Positions 27,755-37,787 of a stretch of 64,000 bases of DNA are shown here, one piece after another (position 1 is the first letter of the stretch; each line of letters begins with the position of its first letter). Source of the stretch: Actinobacillus suis ATCC 33415. Lineage in GTDB: Bacteria > Pseudomonadota > Gammaproteobacteria > Enterobacterales > Pasteurellaceae. The notes under the pieces were generated by a model that searched no databases, was not told the origin of the DNA, and saw only the letters and a list, made by a program, of their open reading frames with translations. Position numbers and translations under genes: made by a program. The stretch is taken from positions 682,001 through 746,000 of the forward strand of contig NZ_CP009159.1 of assembly GCF_000739435.1 (NCBI RefSeq). Direction: 5' to 3'.

Positions 27755-28627
27755 ATGTCTGCTCGAGGAAAAATATTAGATACTATCGGCGCATTACAAA
27801 CCAGTTTAACCAAAACAGAGAAGAAAATTGCCTCGGCGATTTTGGCTCAACCGGAGATCCTCAGTCAGAACTCATTATCTGAAGTAGCGAAACAACTTGA
27901 TGTCGGTGAAGCGACATTTATCCGATTTTGTCGTACTTTAGGTTTTAAAGGCTATACCGATTTTAAATTGGATTTAGCGATTGAATTGGCGACCCAAGAA
28001 AAGCAAAGTAACTCAATTTTTGATACGGATGTGTCGGAAACCGATACACCGAAAGAAATTGCAATTAAATTACAAAGCAGTTTGAATAACGTGATTGCTG
28101 AAACAATCAATTTGCTCGATTTTCAAGAATTAGAAAATGTGGTGAAAGAATTGCAAAAAGCGCAGCGTATTTTCTTATTCGGTGTAGGTTCTTCGGGGTT
28201 AACCGCAGAAGACGCAAAACATAAATTGATGCGTATCGGCTTACAGACCGATGCGGTAACCAATAACCACTTTATGTATATGCAAGCGTCATTATTGCGT
28301 GAAGGCGATGTGGTGATCGGGATCAGCCATTCAGGTTATTCAGATGAGGTAATTAGCTCGTTGCGTATTGCACGTAAAAATAATGCGAAGACCGTGGCGA
28401 TTACTCACCATATTCGTTCACCCGTCACCAATGTTGCTGATTATGTATTGATTAACGGCAATCGCCAAGGACATATGCAGGGCGATTCTATCGGCACTAA
28501 AATGTCACAATTGTTCGTGTTAGATCTTATTTACGCTTTATTAGTTAAAGCGGAGCCGGAAAAATCAATTCAACAAAAACAAAAAACGTTGGATGTGATT
28601 TTAGAACAACGTGTTCACGGCCGATAA
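27755..28627 (+). CDS. RpiR/MurR family transcriptional regulator
   Basis: This 290-residue regulator has an N-terminal RpiR helix-turn-helix domain (SEVAKQLDVGEATFIRFCRTLGFKG near residues 42-66) and a C-terminal SIS sugar-phosphate domain (FLFGVGSSGLTAEDAKHKL and GISHSGYSDEVI). SIS domains of this class sense phosphosugars. It resembles sialic-acid or hexose regulators such as H. influenzae SiaR, but its ligand and targets are not visible here. It is in an operon with the YhcH-like gene, AGGAGG lying before its ATG. Confidence 0.86.
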   Translation: MSARGKILDTIGALQTSLTKTEKKIASAILAQPEILSQNSLSEVAKQLDVGEATFIRFCRTLGFKGYTDFKLDLAIELATQEKQSNSIFDTDVSETDTPKEIAIKLQSSLNNVIAETINLLDFQELENVVKELQKAQRIFLFGVGSSGLTAEDAKHKLMRIGLQTDAVTNNHFMYMQASLLREGDVVIGISHSGYSDEVISSLRIARKNNAKTVAITHHIRSPVTNVADYVLINGNRQGHMQGDSIGTKMSQLFVLDLIYALLVKAEPEKSIQQKQKTLDVILEQRVHGR

Positions 28628-28637
28628 TTTTTGTTTT

Positions 28638-28680
28638 ACAAGCGGTTAAATTTGCAGAATTTTTTACAAATTTAACCGCT
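28638..28680. repeat. inverted uptake-signal pair after the RpiR regulator
   Basis: ACAAGCGGTTAAATTTG (28638-28654) and CAAATTTAACCGCT (28667-28680) are inverted copies followed by TTATTTTTTT, a good candidate terminator for the YhcH-RpiR operon. Confidence 0.8.
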
Positions 28681-28773
28681 TTATTTTTTTATCTAAAAAA
28701 GTGCTTTCAAAATGACGAATGTTTTCGCTAGAATGATCGAATCCGTTTTAAAGAAACATAAGAGGCAAACACA

Positions 28774-29862
28774 ATGACACAAGTTTATAATTTCAGTGCA
28801 GGTCCGGCAATGATGCCAAAAACCGTTTTAGAACAAGCGCAACAAGAACTATTAAATTGGCAAAACCAAGGTACTTCGGTGATGGAAGTTAGCCATCGCG
28901 GTAAGTTCTTTATGGAATTAGCGGCCCAGTCTGAACAAGATTTTCGTGAGGTTTACCATATTCCGGAAAACTACAAAATCTTGTTTTTGCAAGGCGGTGC
29001 TCGTGGACAATTTGCTGCAGTACCAATGAACTTAATTGGTGCAAAGGGTAAAGCTCTTTATTTAAATAGCGGTCATTGGTCGGGGATGGCGGCAAAAGAA
29101 GCGCGTAATTTCTGTGAAATCGATGAAATTAATATCGTTGAAAAAGATCAAAATGGCGTGATTGCGGTAACCCGTACCGATTTTAGTGATATTGCCGAAC
29201 AGTATGATTATGTTCATTATTGCACAAATGAAACGATAACCGGTGTGCAAATTAAACAGATCCCAAATGTGGGCAATGCGGTATTGGTCGCAGATATGTC
29301 GTCTGATATTCTTTCGACTCAAATTGATATCAGCAAATTCGGCTTAATTTACGCAGGTGCGCAAAAAAATCTAGGGCCGGCAGGTATTACGATTGTGATT
29401 GTGCGTGAAGATTTGATTGGTAAAGCTCGCACGGCAACCCCTTCGATTTGGAACTATGAAACACAAGTGAATGCTGATTCGATGATCAACACACCACCTA
29501 CATTCGCTTGGTATTTATGTTCATTGGTATTTAAGCATTTAATCAAAGAGGGCGGTTTGGCGGCGGTTGAAAAACGTAATACAGCGAAAGCGGAATTACT
29601 TTATAATTACTTGAATAACAGCACGTTCTATCGCAATTATATTGCGGAAGCAAATCGTTCGGTAATGAATGTGACATTTACCACTGATGATGATGAGTTA
29701 AATGCAAAATTTGTAGCAGAAGCGACCGCTTGTGGGCTACACGCCTTAAAAGGACACAAAGTATTAGGCGGTATGCGTGCGTCAATTTATAATGCAATGC
29801 CGATTGAAGGTGTAGAAGCATTAATCCAATTTATGGATAAATTTGCACAAGAAAATGCATAA
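28774..29862 (+). CDS. serC: phosphoserine aminotransferase
   Basis: This 362-residue PLP enzyme makes 3-phosphoserine (serine pathway) and also serves pyridoxine synthesis. Family blocks are YNFSAGPAMMP at the start, EVSHRGK, and the PLP lysine region YAGAQKNLGPAG. Length and sequence agree with SerC. AGAGG lies upstream of the ATG. It is followed by a strong terminator and then hisC and aroA; the serC-(hisC)-aroA neighbourhood is common in gammaproteobacteria. Confidence 0.96.
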   Translation: MTQVYNFSAGPAMMPKTVLEQAQQELLNWQNQGTSVMEVSHRGKFFMELAAQSEQDFREVYHIPENYKILFLQGGARGQFAAVPMNLIGAKGKALYLNSGHWSGMAAKEARNFCEIDEINIVEKDQNGVIAVTRTDFSDIAEQYDYVHYCTNETITGVQIKQIPNVGNAVLVADMSSDILSTQIDISKFGLIYAGAQKNLGPAGITIVIVREDLIGKARTATPSIWNYETQVNADSMINTPPTFAWYLCSLVFKHLIKEGGLAAVEKRNTAKAELLYNYLNNSTFYRNYIAEANRSVMNVTFTTDDDELNAKFVAEATACGLHALKGHKVLGGMRASIYNAMPIEGVEALIQFMDKFAQENA

Positions 29863-29878
29863 TCTTTAAAAATTACTG

Positions 29879-29906
29879 AGGCTATCCGGTGGGATAGCCT
29901 TTTTTA
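29879..29906 (+). terminator. Rho-independent terminator after serC
   Basis: AGGCTATCC (29879-29887) and GGATAGCCT (29892-29900) form a 9-bp perfect stem with a 4-nt loop and a T-run. Confidence 0.9.
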
Positions 29907-30052
29907 TATGGATATGATTTTACGCCAGCTAGTTGAATAATTAATCGTGTATTAATATCTTGCCAGTTGTAACGTATTTTTTACTGGTAAAGATTAAAAT
30001 TCTTTAATACAATCCATCAATAACGAATAAAAAGAATTTTACAGAGGTAAAA

Positions 30053-31147
30053 ATGCAATTTATCAACATCGCCAATCAGGGCGTGAAATCCCTTTCTCCT
30101 TACCAAGCGGGTAAACCGATTGAAGAATTAGAACGTGAGCTTGGTATCAGCAATATTATTAAACTGGCTTCTAATGAAAATCCGTTCGGTTTCCCTGAAA
30201 GTGCAAAACAAGCGATTATTAATCAATTAAATGATCTCACTCGTTATCCGGATGCAAACGGCTTTGAATTAAAAGCAGCTATTTCAAAAAAATTTGGCGT
30301 ACAAGCGAATCAAATTACCTTAGGTAACGGTTCAAATGATTTATTGGAATTATTTGCCCATACCTTTGCCGGCGAACAAGATGAAATTATTTATTCTCAA
30401 TACGCATTCATCGTTTATCCGTTAGTGACTAAAGCGGTTAATGCGGTGGCACGTGAAATTCCGGCGAAAAACTGGGGGCATGATCTAGATGCGTTTCTTG
30501 CTGCAATCAATGAAAAAACAAAACTAATTTTTATTGCCAATCCGAATAATCCGACCGGCAATTTCTTAACCGAAGCGGAAATTGATGCTTTCTTAGCGAA
30601 AGTACCGGCAAATGTGTTGGTAGTTCTCGATGAAGCCTATACTGAATTTACAGACGCTTGCGAGCGTGTCGATTCATTCGGCTTATTGGCAAAATATCCG
30701 AATTTAATTGTGTCTCGCTCACTTTCAAAAGCTTATGGACTTGCCGGACTACGTATCGGTTATGCCGTATCTAACGCTGAAATTGCCGATTTACTAAATC
30801 GTGTGCGCCAACCGTTTAACTGTAACAGCCTTGCATTGGCTTCTGCAATTGCGGTGATGAATGACGATACTTTTGTGGAAAAAGTCGCAGAAAATAATCG
30901 CCAAGAAATGCAACGTTATGAAGCATTCTGCCAAGCACAAGGTTTGGATTATATTCCGTCCAAAGGTAACTTTATTACGATTGATTTCAAACGTCCTGCT
31001 GCACCGATTTATGAAGCCTTATTACGTGAAGGTGTGATTGTTCGTCCGATTGCAGGTTACGGTATGCCGAATCATTTACGTATCAGTATCGGTTTACCGC
31101 AAGAAAATGACCGATTGTTTGCCGCATTAGTAAAAGTATTAGGCTAA
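30053..31147 (+). CDS. hisC: histidinol-phosphate aminotransferase
   Basis: This 364-residue class-I aminotransferase has LASNENPFG near residue 40, the YTEFTDA region after VVLDEA, and the PLP lysine in SRSLSKAYGLAGLRIGY. HisC converts imidazole acetol phosphate to histidinol phosphate and often also transaminates aromatic precursors. Here it lies just upstream of aroA (15-base gap) instead of in a his operon, so it may supply the aromatic pathway. In H. influenzae a second hisC copy has a similar place. AGAGG precedes the ATG. Confidence 0.92.
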   Translation: MQFINIANQGVKSLSPYQAGKPIEELERELGISNIIKLASNENPFGFPESAKQAIINQLNDLTRYPDANGFELKAAISKKFGVQANQITLGNGSNDLLELFAHTFAGEQDEIIYSQYAFIVYPLVTKAVNAVAREIPAKNWGHDLDAFLAAINEKTKLIFIANPNNPTGNFLTEAEIDAFLAKVPANVLVVLDEAYTEFTDACERVDSFGLLAKYPNLIVSRSLSKAYGLAGLRIGYAVSNAEIADLLNRVRQPFNCNSLALASAIAVMNDDTFVEKVAENNRQEMQRYEAFCQAQGLDYIPSKGNFITIDFKRPAAPIYEALLREGVIVRPIAGYGMPNHLRISIGLPQENDRLFAALVKVLG

Positions 31148-31162
31148 TTTAAGAGAATACAG

Positions 31163-32461
31163 ATGGAAAAAATTACATTAGCACCGATCAGCCGTGTTGA
31201 AGGCGAGATTAATTTACCTGGTTCAAAAAGCCTTTCGAATCGAGCGTTATTATTAGCTGCTTTAGCGAAAGGCACGACTAAAGTTACCAATTTATTAGAC
31301 AGTGATGATATTCGTCATATGCTGAATGCATTAAAAGCATTAGGCGTGAATTATTCATTATCGGAAGATAAGACCGTTTGTACTGTTGAAGGAATTGGCG
31401 GCGCATTTAATTGGCAAAATGGGTTATCGTTATTTTTAGGTAACGCAGGTACGGCAATGCGCCCGTTAACCGCTGCATTATGTTTAAAAGGCGCAACCGA
31501 AGCAGAAGTTATTCTAACCGGCGAACCTCGTATGAAAGAACGCCCGATCAAACACTTGGTTGATGCCCTTCGCCAAGCGGGTGCAAGCGTTCAATATTTG
31601 GAAAATGAAGGTTATCCGCCGGTAGCGATCCGAAACAGTGGCTTAAAAGGCGGAAAAGTACAAATTGACGGTTCAATTTCCAGCCAATTTTTAACCGCTT
31701 TACTGATGGCAGCACCACTTGCTGAAGGCGATATGGAAATTGAAATTATCGGTGAACTGGTATCAAAACCTTATATTGATATTACCTTAGCGATGATGAA
31801 AGATTTTGGGGTAAATGTTGAGAACCAAAATTATCAGACCTTTGTGGTAAAAGGTAACCAAAGCTACATTTCTCCGGAGAAATATTTGGTGGAAGGTGAC
31901 GCATCATCTGCTTCTTATTTCTTAGCGGCCGGTGCGATTAAGGGGAAAGTGAAGGTAACCGGTATTGGTAAAAATTCGATCCAAGGTGACCGCTTGTTTG
32001 CCAATGTGCTAGAAGCAATGGGGGCTAAAATCACTTGGGGTGACGATTTTATCCAAGCAGAGCAAGGCGAGCTTAAAGGTGTGGATATGGATATGAACCA
32101 TATTCCGGATGCAGCGATGACGATTGCGACCACCGCATTATTTGCCGAAGGGGAAACGGTGATTCGCAATATTTATAACTGGCGTGTCAAAGAAACCGAT
32201 CGTTTAGCTGCGATGGCAACCGAATTGCGTAAAGTCGGTGCAACCGTTGAAGAAGGCGAAGATTTTATTCGTATTCAGCCTTTACCACTCACGCAATTCC
32301 AACATGCTGAAATTGCAACCTATAATGATCACCGTATGGCGATGTGTTTCTCATTGATTGCATTGTCTGATACACCAGTGACAATTTTAGATCCGAAATG
32401 CACGGCAAAAACGTTTCCGACCTATTTCAATGAATTTGAGAAGTTGTCGGAAAGAACATAA
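31163..32461 (+). CDS. aroA: EPSP synthase (3-phosphoshikimate 1-carboxyvinyltransferase)
   Basis: This 432-residue enzyme makes EPSP in the shikimate pathway. The substrate-binding blocks [17 protein letters not shown] (about residues 20-36), [17 protein letters not shown] and the C-terminal [10 protein letters not shown] are plain. It is of class I, as in other gammaproteobacteria, judged from the GNAGTAMRP motif. It follows hisC by 15 bases in one operon. An uptake-signal hairpin follows and may terminate both. Confidence 0.96.
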   Translation: MEKITLAPISRVEGEINLPGSKSLSNRALLLAALAKGTTKVTNLLDSDDIRHMLNALKALGVNYSLSEDKTVCTVEGIGGAFNWQNGLSLFLGNAGTAMRPLTAALCLKGATEAEVILTGEPRMKERPIKHLVDALRQAGASVQYLENEGYPPVAIRNSGLKGGKVQIDGSISSQFLTALLMAAPLAEGDMEIEIIGELVSKPYIDITLAMMKDFGVNVENQNYQTFVVKGNQSYISPEKYLVEGDASSASYFLAAGAIKGKVKVTGIGKNSIQGDRLFANVLEAMGAKITWGDDFIQAEQGELKGVDMDMNHIPDAAMTIATTALFAEGETVIRNIYNWRVKETDRLAAMATELRKVGATVEEGEDFIRIQPLPLTQFQHAEIATYNDHRMAMCFSLIALSDTPVTILDPKCTAKTFPTYFNEFEKLSERT

Positions 32462-32472
32462 AAAGCGATAAT

Positions 32473-32514
32473 AAGCGGTTAAATTTGTAAAAAAATTTGC
32501 AAATCTAACCGCTT
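32473..32514. repeat. inverted uptake-signal pair after aroA
   Basis: AAGCGGTTAAATTTG (32473-32487) and CAAATCTAACCGCTT (32500-32514) are inverted, followed by TTTT. It sits 12 bases past the aroA stop. Confidence 0.82.
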
Positions 32515-32527
32515 TTTTATGCGCGGT

Positions 32528-32566
32528 TACAAATTTTAATTCAATTAAATTGCATAAATATTCATT
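32528..32566 (+). promoter_or_regulatory. predicted tandem ARG boxes (ArgR operator) upstream of argA
   Basis: Two ARG-box-like sites with consensus core TGAATwwwwATTCA are seen: CAAATTTTAATTCA (32530-32543, 12 of 14 with w allowed) and TGCATAAATATTCA (32551-32564, one mismatch). The core starts are 21 bases apart, so the two 18-bp boxes are separated by 3 bases. This is exactly the spacing of ArgR hexamer operators in E. coli. They end about 42 bases before the argA start, fitting arginine repression of this first step in arginine synthesis. Confidence 0.7.
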
Positions 32567-32607
32567 TTGATATACATTTGTCAGAAACAAAAAATAATGA
32601 GGAAGTT

Positions 32608-33921
32608 ATGCGTAACACAGAATTAGTCCAGTGGTTTAGACAATCCGCGCCTTACGTAAATATGCACAGAGAGAAAACCTTTGTGATTATGTTAGACGGT
32701 AATGCGATTGCTCATCCGAATTTTATTAATATTACCAACGATATTGGATTGCTCCATAGTTTAGGCATTAAACTGGTCATCGTGTTTGGTGCTCGTTGCC
32801 AAATTGATGAATTACTGGCAAAAAATCAGATGAGTTCCGCTTATCATAATAATATTCGTATAACCGATAGCAAAACATTAGAAGTGGTGAAGCAAGCGGT
32901 TGGCGGATTGCATTATGATATTTTTTCTCGTTTGTCGCTGCGTTTACCGAATTCACCGGTATTGAATGTAGTGAGTAGTAATGCAGTATTGGCGCAGCCG
33001 CTTGGTGTGATTGATGGTGTAGATTACGGTTTAAGCGGTAAAATTCGCCGTATTAATATTGAAGGAATTCAGCAGCAACTGGCACAGGATTCGATTGTGG
33101 TTATTGGCCCAATTGCACCTTCTGTTACCGGTGAAATGTTTAATTTGCCTTTCGAAGAGATTGCAACGCAAATTGCGATTAAATTAAAAGCAGATAAATT
33201 AATCGGTTTCTGTGATCAGCAAGGGATCTTGGATCAAAACGGAAAAGTACTATCGGATTTACACCCTCGTGAAGCTAAACGTTACTTAACGCAATTTATT
33301 GAATCCGGACAATATCACAATTCTGCCGCTCGCTTTTTACAAGCAGCCATTGAAGCTTGCCATGCCGGCATTAAACGTTCGCATTTGCTGAGTTATAAAG
33401 AAGACGGCTCATTACTTCAAGAGTTGTTCTCTCGTGACGGTATCGGGACACAGTTGTCGGAAGAGAGTTCAGAAAATATTCGTTTGGCTACTTCGTTTGA
33501 TATTCCCGGTTTGTTAAATCTGATTCGTCCGCTTGAAGAACAAGGGATTTTGGTTAAGCGTTCTCGCGAACAGCTGGAAATGGAGATCAGTAACTATACG
33601 ATTATTGAGCGTGACGGTATTGTGATTGCTTGTGCGGCACTGAATCATTATCCGGAAGAAAAAATGGCGGAAATGGCTTGCGTGGCAGTACACCCCGATT
33701 ATCGAGATTCATCACGAGGTGATGTGTTATTAGAAGCGATTAAACGTAGAGCCTATAAATTACAGGTCGAGAAATTATTTGTCTTAACCACTCGCACAAC
33801 ACAGTGGTTCCAAGAGCGAGGCTTTGTGGTATCCGGTACGGAAGATTTGCCGAAAGAGAAACGAGAACATTACAATTACCAAAGAATGTCAAAGATTTTG
33901 ATTTTAGAGCTTAACCAATAG
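32608..33921 (+). CDS. argA: N-acetylglutamate synthase
   Basis: This protein of about 437 residues has an N-terminal amino-acid-kinase-like domain ([26 protein letters not shown]) and a C-terminal GNAT acetyltransferase domain ([23 protein letters not shown]). It acetylates glutamate with acetyl-CoA, the first step of arginine synthesis. The start at 32608 ([11 protein letters not shown]) has AGGAAG upstream; the longer frame from 32578 begins at TTG. Two ARG boxes upstream indicate ArgR control. Confidence 0.95.
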   Translation: MRNTELVQWFRQSAPYVNMHREKTFVIMLDGNAIAHPNFINITNDIGLLHSLGIKLVIVFGARCQIDELLAKNQMSSAYHNNIRITDSKTLEVVKQAVGGLHYDIFSRLSLRLPNSPVLNVVSSNAVLAQPLGVIDGVDYGLSGKIRRINIEGIQQQLAQDSIVVIGPIAPSVTGEMFNLPFEEIATQIAIKLKADKLIGFCDQQGILDQNGKVLSDLHPREAKRYLTQFIESGQYHNSAARFLQAAIEACHAGIKRSHLLSYKEDGSLLQELFSRDGIGTQLSEESSENIRLATSFDIPGLLNLIRPLEEQGILVKRSREQLEMEISNYTIIERDGIVIACAALNHYPEEKMAEMACVAVHPDYRDSSRGDVLLEAIKRRAYKLQVEKLFVLTTRTTQWFQERGFVVSGTEDLPKEKREHYNYQRMSKILILELNQ

Positions 33922-33949
33922 CGGTTGAATCTATCACCAATATAATGAA

Positions 33950-33976
33950 GGTGCGAGAGTTCTTCTCGTGCCATTT
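33950..33976 (+). terminator. candidate terminator after argA
   Basis: GGTGCGAGA (33950-33958) pairs with TCTCGTGCC (33964-33972) if two G-U pairs are allowed, with a 5-nt loop and ATTTTAT after it. It lies 29 bases past the argA stop. Confidence 0.55.
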
Positions 33977-34075
33977 TATCTCCTCAAAAATGGCAAAGGT
34001 ACGAGTAAAGGCACTTGTGCCGGCTGGTGTAGATAGCATCAATTTTGCAAAATATTGTATAAATTTGACCGCTTG

Positions 34076-34972
34076 TTACTTCGTTAAATATTGCTGTCTT
34101 TCTTGCATAAGTTTACTCAAAAACTCAATCAATACTTTTACCTTAGGTGATAAATAGCGTCGATGTGGATATAAGATACTGATATCAATGGAATGCTGTT
34201 TATATTGTGGTAAAACTTCCACCAAGTTACCGGCAGTCAGATCATCTTTGGCTAAAAAGAGCGGTAAATTGATAATACCTTGTCCGGCTTTTGCCATCTG
34301 TAAGAGTGCATAGCCGTTATTTGAGAGGATATGTGGTGTCGGTTTAAATTTTATTTTTTGATCATTATCGACAAATAACCACTGTTGGTGGTTTTCATAA
34401 AGTAAGCAAGAGTGCTGAGCTAATTGCTCAAGTGTTTCTGGTGTACCGTGTTTATCTAAATATTCCGGCGATGCAAGTAGCATAAGTTCTGATTGTGCAA
34501 TACGTTTTGCTACAATTGAACTATCTTCAAGCGAACCAATTCTTAATACTAGGTCATAGCCTTCCGCAACCACATCAACACGGCGATCACTAAATTCAAT
34601 ATTAAGCTGAATATTGGGATAAGTAGCTATAAATTGACCTAAATAAGGCGCAACAAAGCGCGAACCGAAGTCCATCGGTAGGGAAATTGTGATTTTCCCT
34701 TGTAATGTAGAGGTAATATTGCTTACACTATTCTCCGCATCTTTTAATTCGTTAAGGATAGGTAGACAACGCTGGTAATAAAGTAATCCGGCTTCTGTTG
34801 GAGTGATCTTACGAGTTGTACGATGAAGTAATCTGACATTAAGATGCTCCTCAAGCTGAGCAATAAGCTTGCTTGCCATTGCCAACGAAATTTGTTCAAG
34901 CTGAGCGGCTTGAGTGAAACTTTGTGTTTCTATCACTCGGCAGAAAAGATTAATTGCGTTGAGTTTGTCCAT
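34076..34972 (-). CDS. LysR family transcriptional regulator
   Basis: This protein of about 298 residues has the LysR winged helix-turn-helix (FCRVIETQSFTQAAQLEQISLAMASKLIAQLEEHLNVRLLHRTTR) followed by the periplasmic-binding-like effector domain. It is of the CrgA/aaeR-like subgroup that commonly acts on divergent genes, but here the divergent gene is topA and no obvious target is adjacent. The start at 34972 (MDKLNAINLFC) is typical of the family; the longer frame adds 25 residues without a domain. Confidence 0.87.
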   Translation of the reverse strand: MDKLNAINLFCRVIETQSFTQAAQLEQISLAMASKLIAQLEEHLNVRLLHRTTRKITPTEAGLLYYQRCLPILNELKDAENSVSNITSTLQGKITISLPMDFGSRFVAPYLGQFIATYPNIQLNIEFSDRRVDVVAEGYDLVLRIGSLEDSSIVAKRIAQSELMLLASPEYLDKHGTPETLEQLAQHSCLLYENHQQWLFVDNDQKIKFKPTPHILSNNGYALLQMAKAGQGIINLPLFLAKDDLTAGNLVEVLPQYKQHSIDISILYPHRRYLSPKVKVLIEFLSKLMQERQQYLTK

Positions 34973-35113
34973 AATTTCTTTCTCTAGATATTGTTTTTTA
35001 CTATCAGGCTTGCTATTGTCAGCATATTTTGGGTCAATTAGTATCAAATATCAACTAGAAAGAAATAAACTATAATATATTTCTTTAATTATTTACATTT
35101 TAGGTAGTTATTA

Positions 35114-37723
35114 ATGGGAAAATCATTGGTTATTGTGGAGTCACCGGCGAAAGCTAAGACAATCAATAAATATTTAGGTAGCGATTATGTGGTTAAATCG
35201 AGTGTCGGTCATATTCGTGATTTACCTAAAAGCGGTAGTGAAAGTGAAAAAAATGAGAAAGCCAAACCGATTTCCACCAAAGGCATGACTGCTGAACAAA
35301 AAGCAAAATTAAAAGCAGAAAAAGATCGTGCCGCATTAGTCAAACGTATGGGCATCGATCCTTACCATGATTGGAAAGCGAATTACCAAGTGCTTCCAGA
35401 TAAAGAAAAAGTTGTTTCCGAATTAAAATCCTTAGCTAAAAAAGCAGATCATATTTATCTCGCAACCGACTTGGATAGAGAAGGGGAAGCAATTGCTTGG
35501 CATTTACGAGAAGTTATCGGTGGTGATGACGATCGTTTTAGCCGAGTGGTGTTCAATGAAATTACCAAAAATGCTATTCAAAAAGCATTTGAAAAGCCGG
35601 ATCATTTAAATTTAGACCGTGTAAATGCCCAACAAACACGCCGCTTTTTAGACCGTGTGGTCGGCTTTATGGTATCGCCTTTGCTTTGGAAAAAAGTCGC
35701 ACGAGGCTTATCTGCAGGGCGTGTACAGTCAGTTGCGGTTAAACTTTTAGTTGAGCGTGAGCGAGAAATTAAAGCGTTCCAACCGGAAGAATATTGGGAA
35801 ATTTTAGCCAATACATTAACGGCTAAAGGAAAATTACCACTTGATTTAACTGGCTATAAAGGTAAAAAATTCTCGGCGAAAAATCAAAAACAAGCGGATG
35901 AAGCGGTAAAAGCGTTACGAGGTAGCGAATTTGTTGTTTCAGAGATTGATAAAAAACCAACTTCATCAAAAGCGAGCCCACCATTTATTACTTCAACATT
36001 GCAACAAACGGCAAGCACCCGTTTGGGCTTTGGCGTGAAGAAAACCATGATGTTAGCGCAACGTTTATATGAAGCGGGTTATATTACCTATATGCGTACC
36101 GACTCAACCAATTTAAGTCAAGACGCATTAGCGATGGCGCGTGGTTATATTGAAGAACAATTCGGCAGTGAGTATTTACCGGCTAAACCGAATTTCTATT
36201 CAAGTAAAGAAGGTGCACAAGAAGCGCACGAAGCGATTCGTCCGTCAGACGTGAATGTAAAAATGTCTGATTTAAAAGGTATGGAAAAAGATGCCGAGCG
36301 TCTTTATGAGCTTATTTGGCGTCGTTTCTTAGCTTGCCAGATGACACCGGCTCGTTATGATTCAACCAGCCTTACTGTTACGGCAGGTGACTATGAATTA
36401 AAAGCGAAAGGACGTGTATTGCGTTTTGACGGTTGGACGAAAGCATTACCAGTACAAGGCAAAACCGCTGAAGATCAAGTGTTACCGGAGGTCGCACTCA
36501 ATGAAAAATTAATGTTAGAAGATGTGCTACCTAGCCAGCACTTTACTAAACCGCCGGCACGTTTCTCTGAAGCCGCTTTGGTTAAAGAATTGGAAAAACG
36601 TGGTATCGGTCGCCCGTCTACTTACGCAGCAATTATTTCAACCATTCAAGAGCGTGGCTATGTGCGTATTGAAAATCGCCGTTTCTATGCGGAAAAAATG
36701 GGTGAAATTGTTACCGACCGTTTAGACGAATCCTTTAGCGATCTAATGAATTACGACTTTACCGCCAATATGGAAGAAACACTCGACCAAATTGCGGAAG
36801 GTAATAAAAACTGGAAAGAAGCGCTTAATAATTTCTTCAAAGATTTCTCTGAGCAGCTGACTAAAGCCGAATTAGATGAGCTGGAAGGTGGGATGAAGCC
36901 GAATAGTCTTGTGCCAACGGAAATTGATTGTCCGACTTGTGCAAGAAAAATGGCAATTCGTACCGCTTCTACCGGTGTATTCTTAGGCTGTACCGGTTAT
37001 GCGTTACCGCCGAAAGAGCGTTGCAAAACCACAATGAATCTGATTCCGGAAGCGGAATTACTCAATGTGTTAGATGAAGAATCGGAAGCAAAAGCTTTAT
37101 TAGCACGTAAGCGTTGTCCGAAATGTGATTCGGCAATGGATAGCTATGTAATCGATCCGCAACGTAAATTACATATTTGTGGTAATAATCCGAATTGTGA
37201 CGGCTATGTGTTAGAACAAGGTACATTCAAAATTAAAGGCTATGATGGCCCGATTGTTGAGTGTGATAAATGCGGTGCGGATATGCATCTCAAACTTGGT
37301 CGTTTCGGTAAATATATGGGTTGTACCGCTTGCGATAACACTCGTAAGATTCTGAAAAATGGTGAAGTGGCTCCGCCTCGTGAAGAGCCGACCCATTTCC
37401 CGGAACTCAAATGTGAGAAATCGGATGCGTATTTCGTATTACGTGACGGCGCAAGCGGTGTGTTTATGTCGGCACACAATTTCCCGAAATCACGAGAAAC
37501 ACGGGCGCCGAAAGTTGCCGAATTAGCACAATACCGTGATCGTTTACCGGAAAAATTACAATATCTTGTCGATGCACCTCAGCAAGATCCGGAAGGGAAT
37601 GAAGCGATTATCCGCTTTAGCCGTAAAGAAAAACGTCAATATGTGACCTCTGAAAAAGACGGTAAAGCGACTAAATGGATCGTAGATTACGTGGACGGCA
37701 AATGGCTAGAACGTAAAAAATAA
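35114..37723 (+). CDS. topA: DNA topoisomerase I
   Basis: This 869-residue type IA topoisomerase relaxes negative supercoils. It has the Toprim domain ([12 protein letters not shown], residues 6-17; [13 protein letters not shown]), the active-site tyrosine in [13 protein letters not shown], and C-terminal tetracysteine zinc ribbons beginning CPTC, CPKC and CDKC. Length and domains match E. coli TopA (865). It is divergent from the LysR gene and is followed by a strong terminator. Confidence 0.97.
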   Translation: MGKSLVIVESPAKAKTINKYLGSDYVVKSSVGHIRDLPKSGSESEKNEKAKPISTKGMTAEQKAKLKAEKDRAALVKRMGIDPYHDWKANYQVLPDKEKVVSELKSLAKKADHIYLATDLDREGEAIAWHLREVIGGDDDRFSRVVFNEITKNAIQKAFEKPDHLNLDRVNAQQTRRFLDRVVGFMVSPLLWKKVARGLSAGRVQSVAVKLLVEREREIKAFQPEEYWEILANTLTAKGKLPLDLTGYKGKKFSAKNQKQADEAVKALRGSEFVVSEIDKKPTSSKASPPFITSTLQQTASTRLGFGVKKTMMLAQRLYEAGYITYMRTDSTNLSQDALAMARGYIEEQFGSEYLPAKPNFYSSKEGAQEAHEAIRPSDVNVKMSDLKGMEKDAERLYELIWRRFLACQMTPARYDSTSLTVTAGDYELKAKGRVLRFDGWTKALPVQGKTAEDQVLPEVALNEKLMLEDVLPSQHFTKPPARFSEAALVKELEKRGIGRPSTYAAIISTIQERGYVRIENRRFYAEKMGEIVTDRLDESFSDLMNYDFTANMEETLDQIAEGNKNWKEALNNFFKDFSEQLTKAELDELEGGMKPNSLVPTEIDCPTCARKMAIRTASTGVFLGCTGYALPPKERCKTTMNLIPEAELLNVLDEESEAKALLARKRCPKCDSAMDSYVIDPQRKLHICGNNPNCDGYVLEQGTFKIKGYDGPIVECDKCGADMHLKLGRFGKYMGCTACDNTRKILKNGEVAPPREEPTHFPELKCEKSDAYFVLRDGASGVFMSAHNFPKSRETRAPKVAELAQYRDRLPEKLQYLVDAPQQDPEGNEAIIRFSRKEKRQYVTSEKDGKATKWIVDYVDGKWLERKK

Positions 37724-37737
37724 TATCTCTTAAACAA

Positions 37738-37768
37738 AAAAACCACCGCTTATTGAGGTGGTTTTTTT
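37738..37768 (+). terminator. Rho-independent terminator after topA
   Basis: AAAAACCACC (37738-37747) pairs with GGTGGTTTTT (37757-37766) around a 9-nt loop, followed by Ts. The A-rich 5' side could also help the convergent tmcA on the other strand. Confidence 0.88.
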
Positions 37769-37787
37769 TATATCAATTTACAACGAA

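Noticed and set aside
33945..34157. Plus-strand ORF after argA
   Set aside because: It has no ribosome site, overlaps the LysR gene on the other strand and has no recognisable domain. The bases are better explained by the argA terminator and a single uptake signal.
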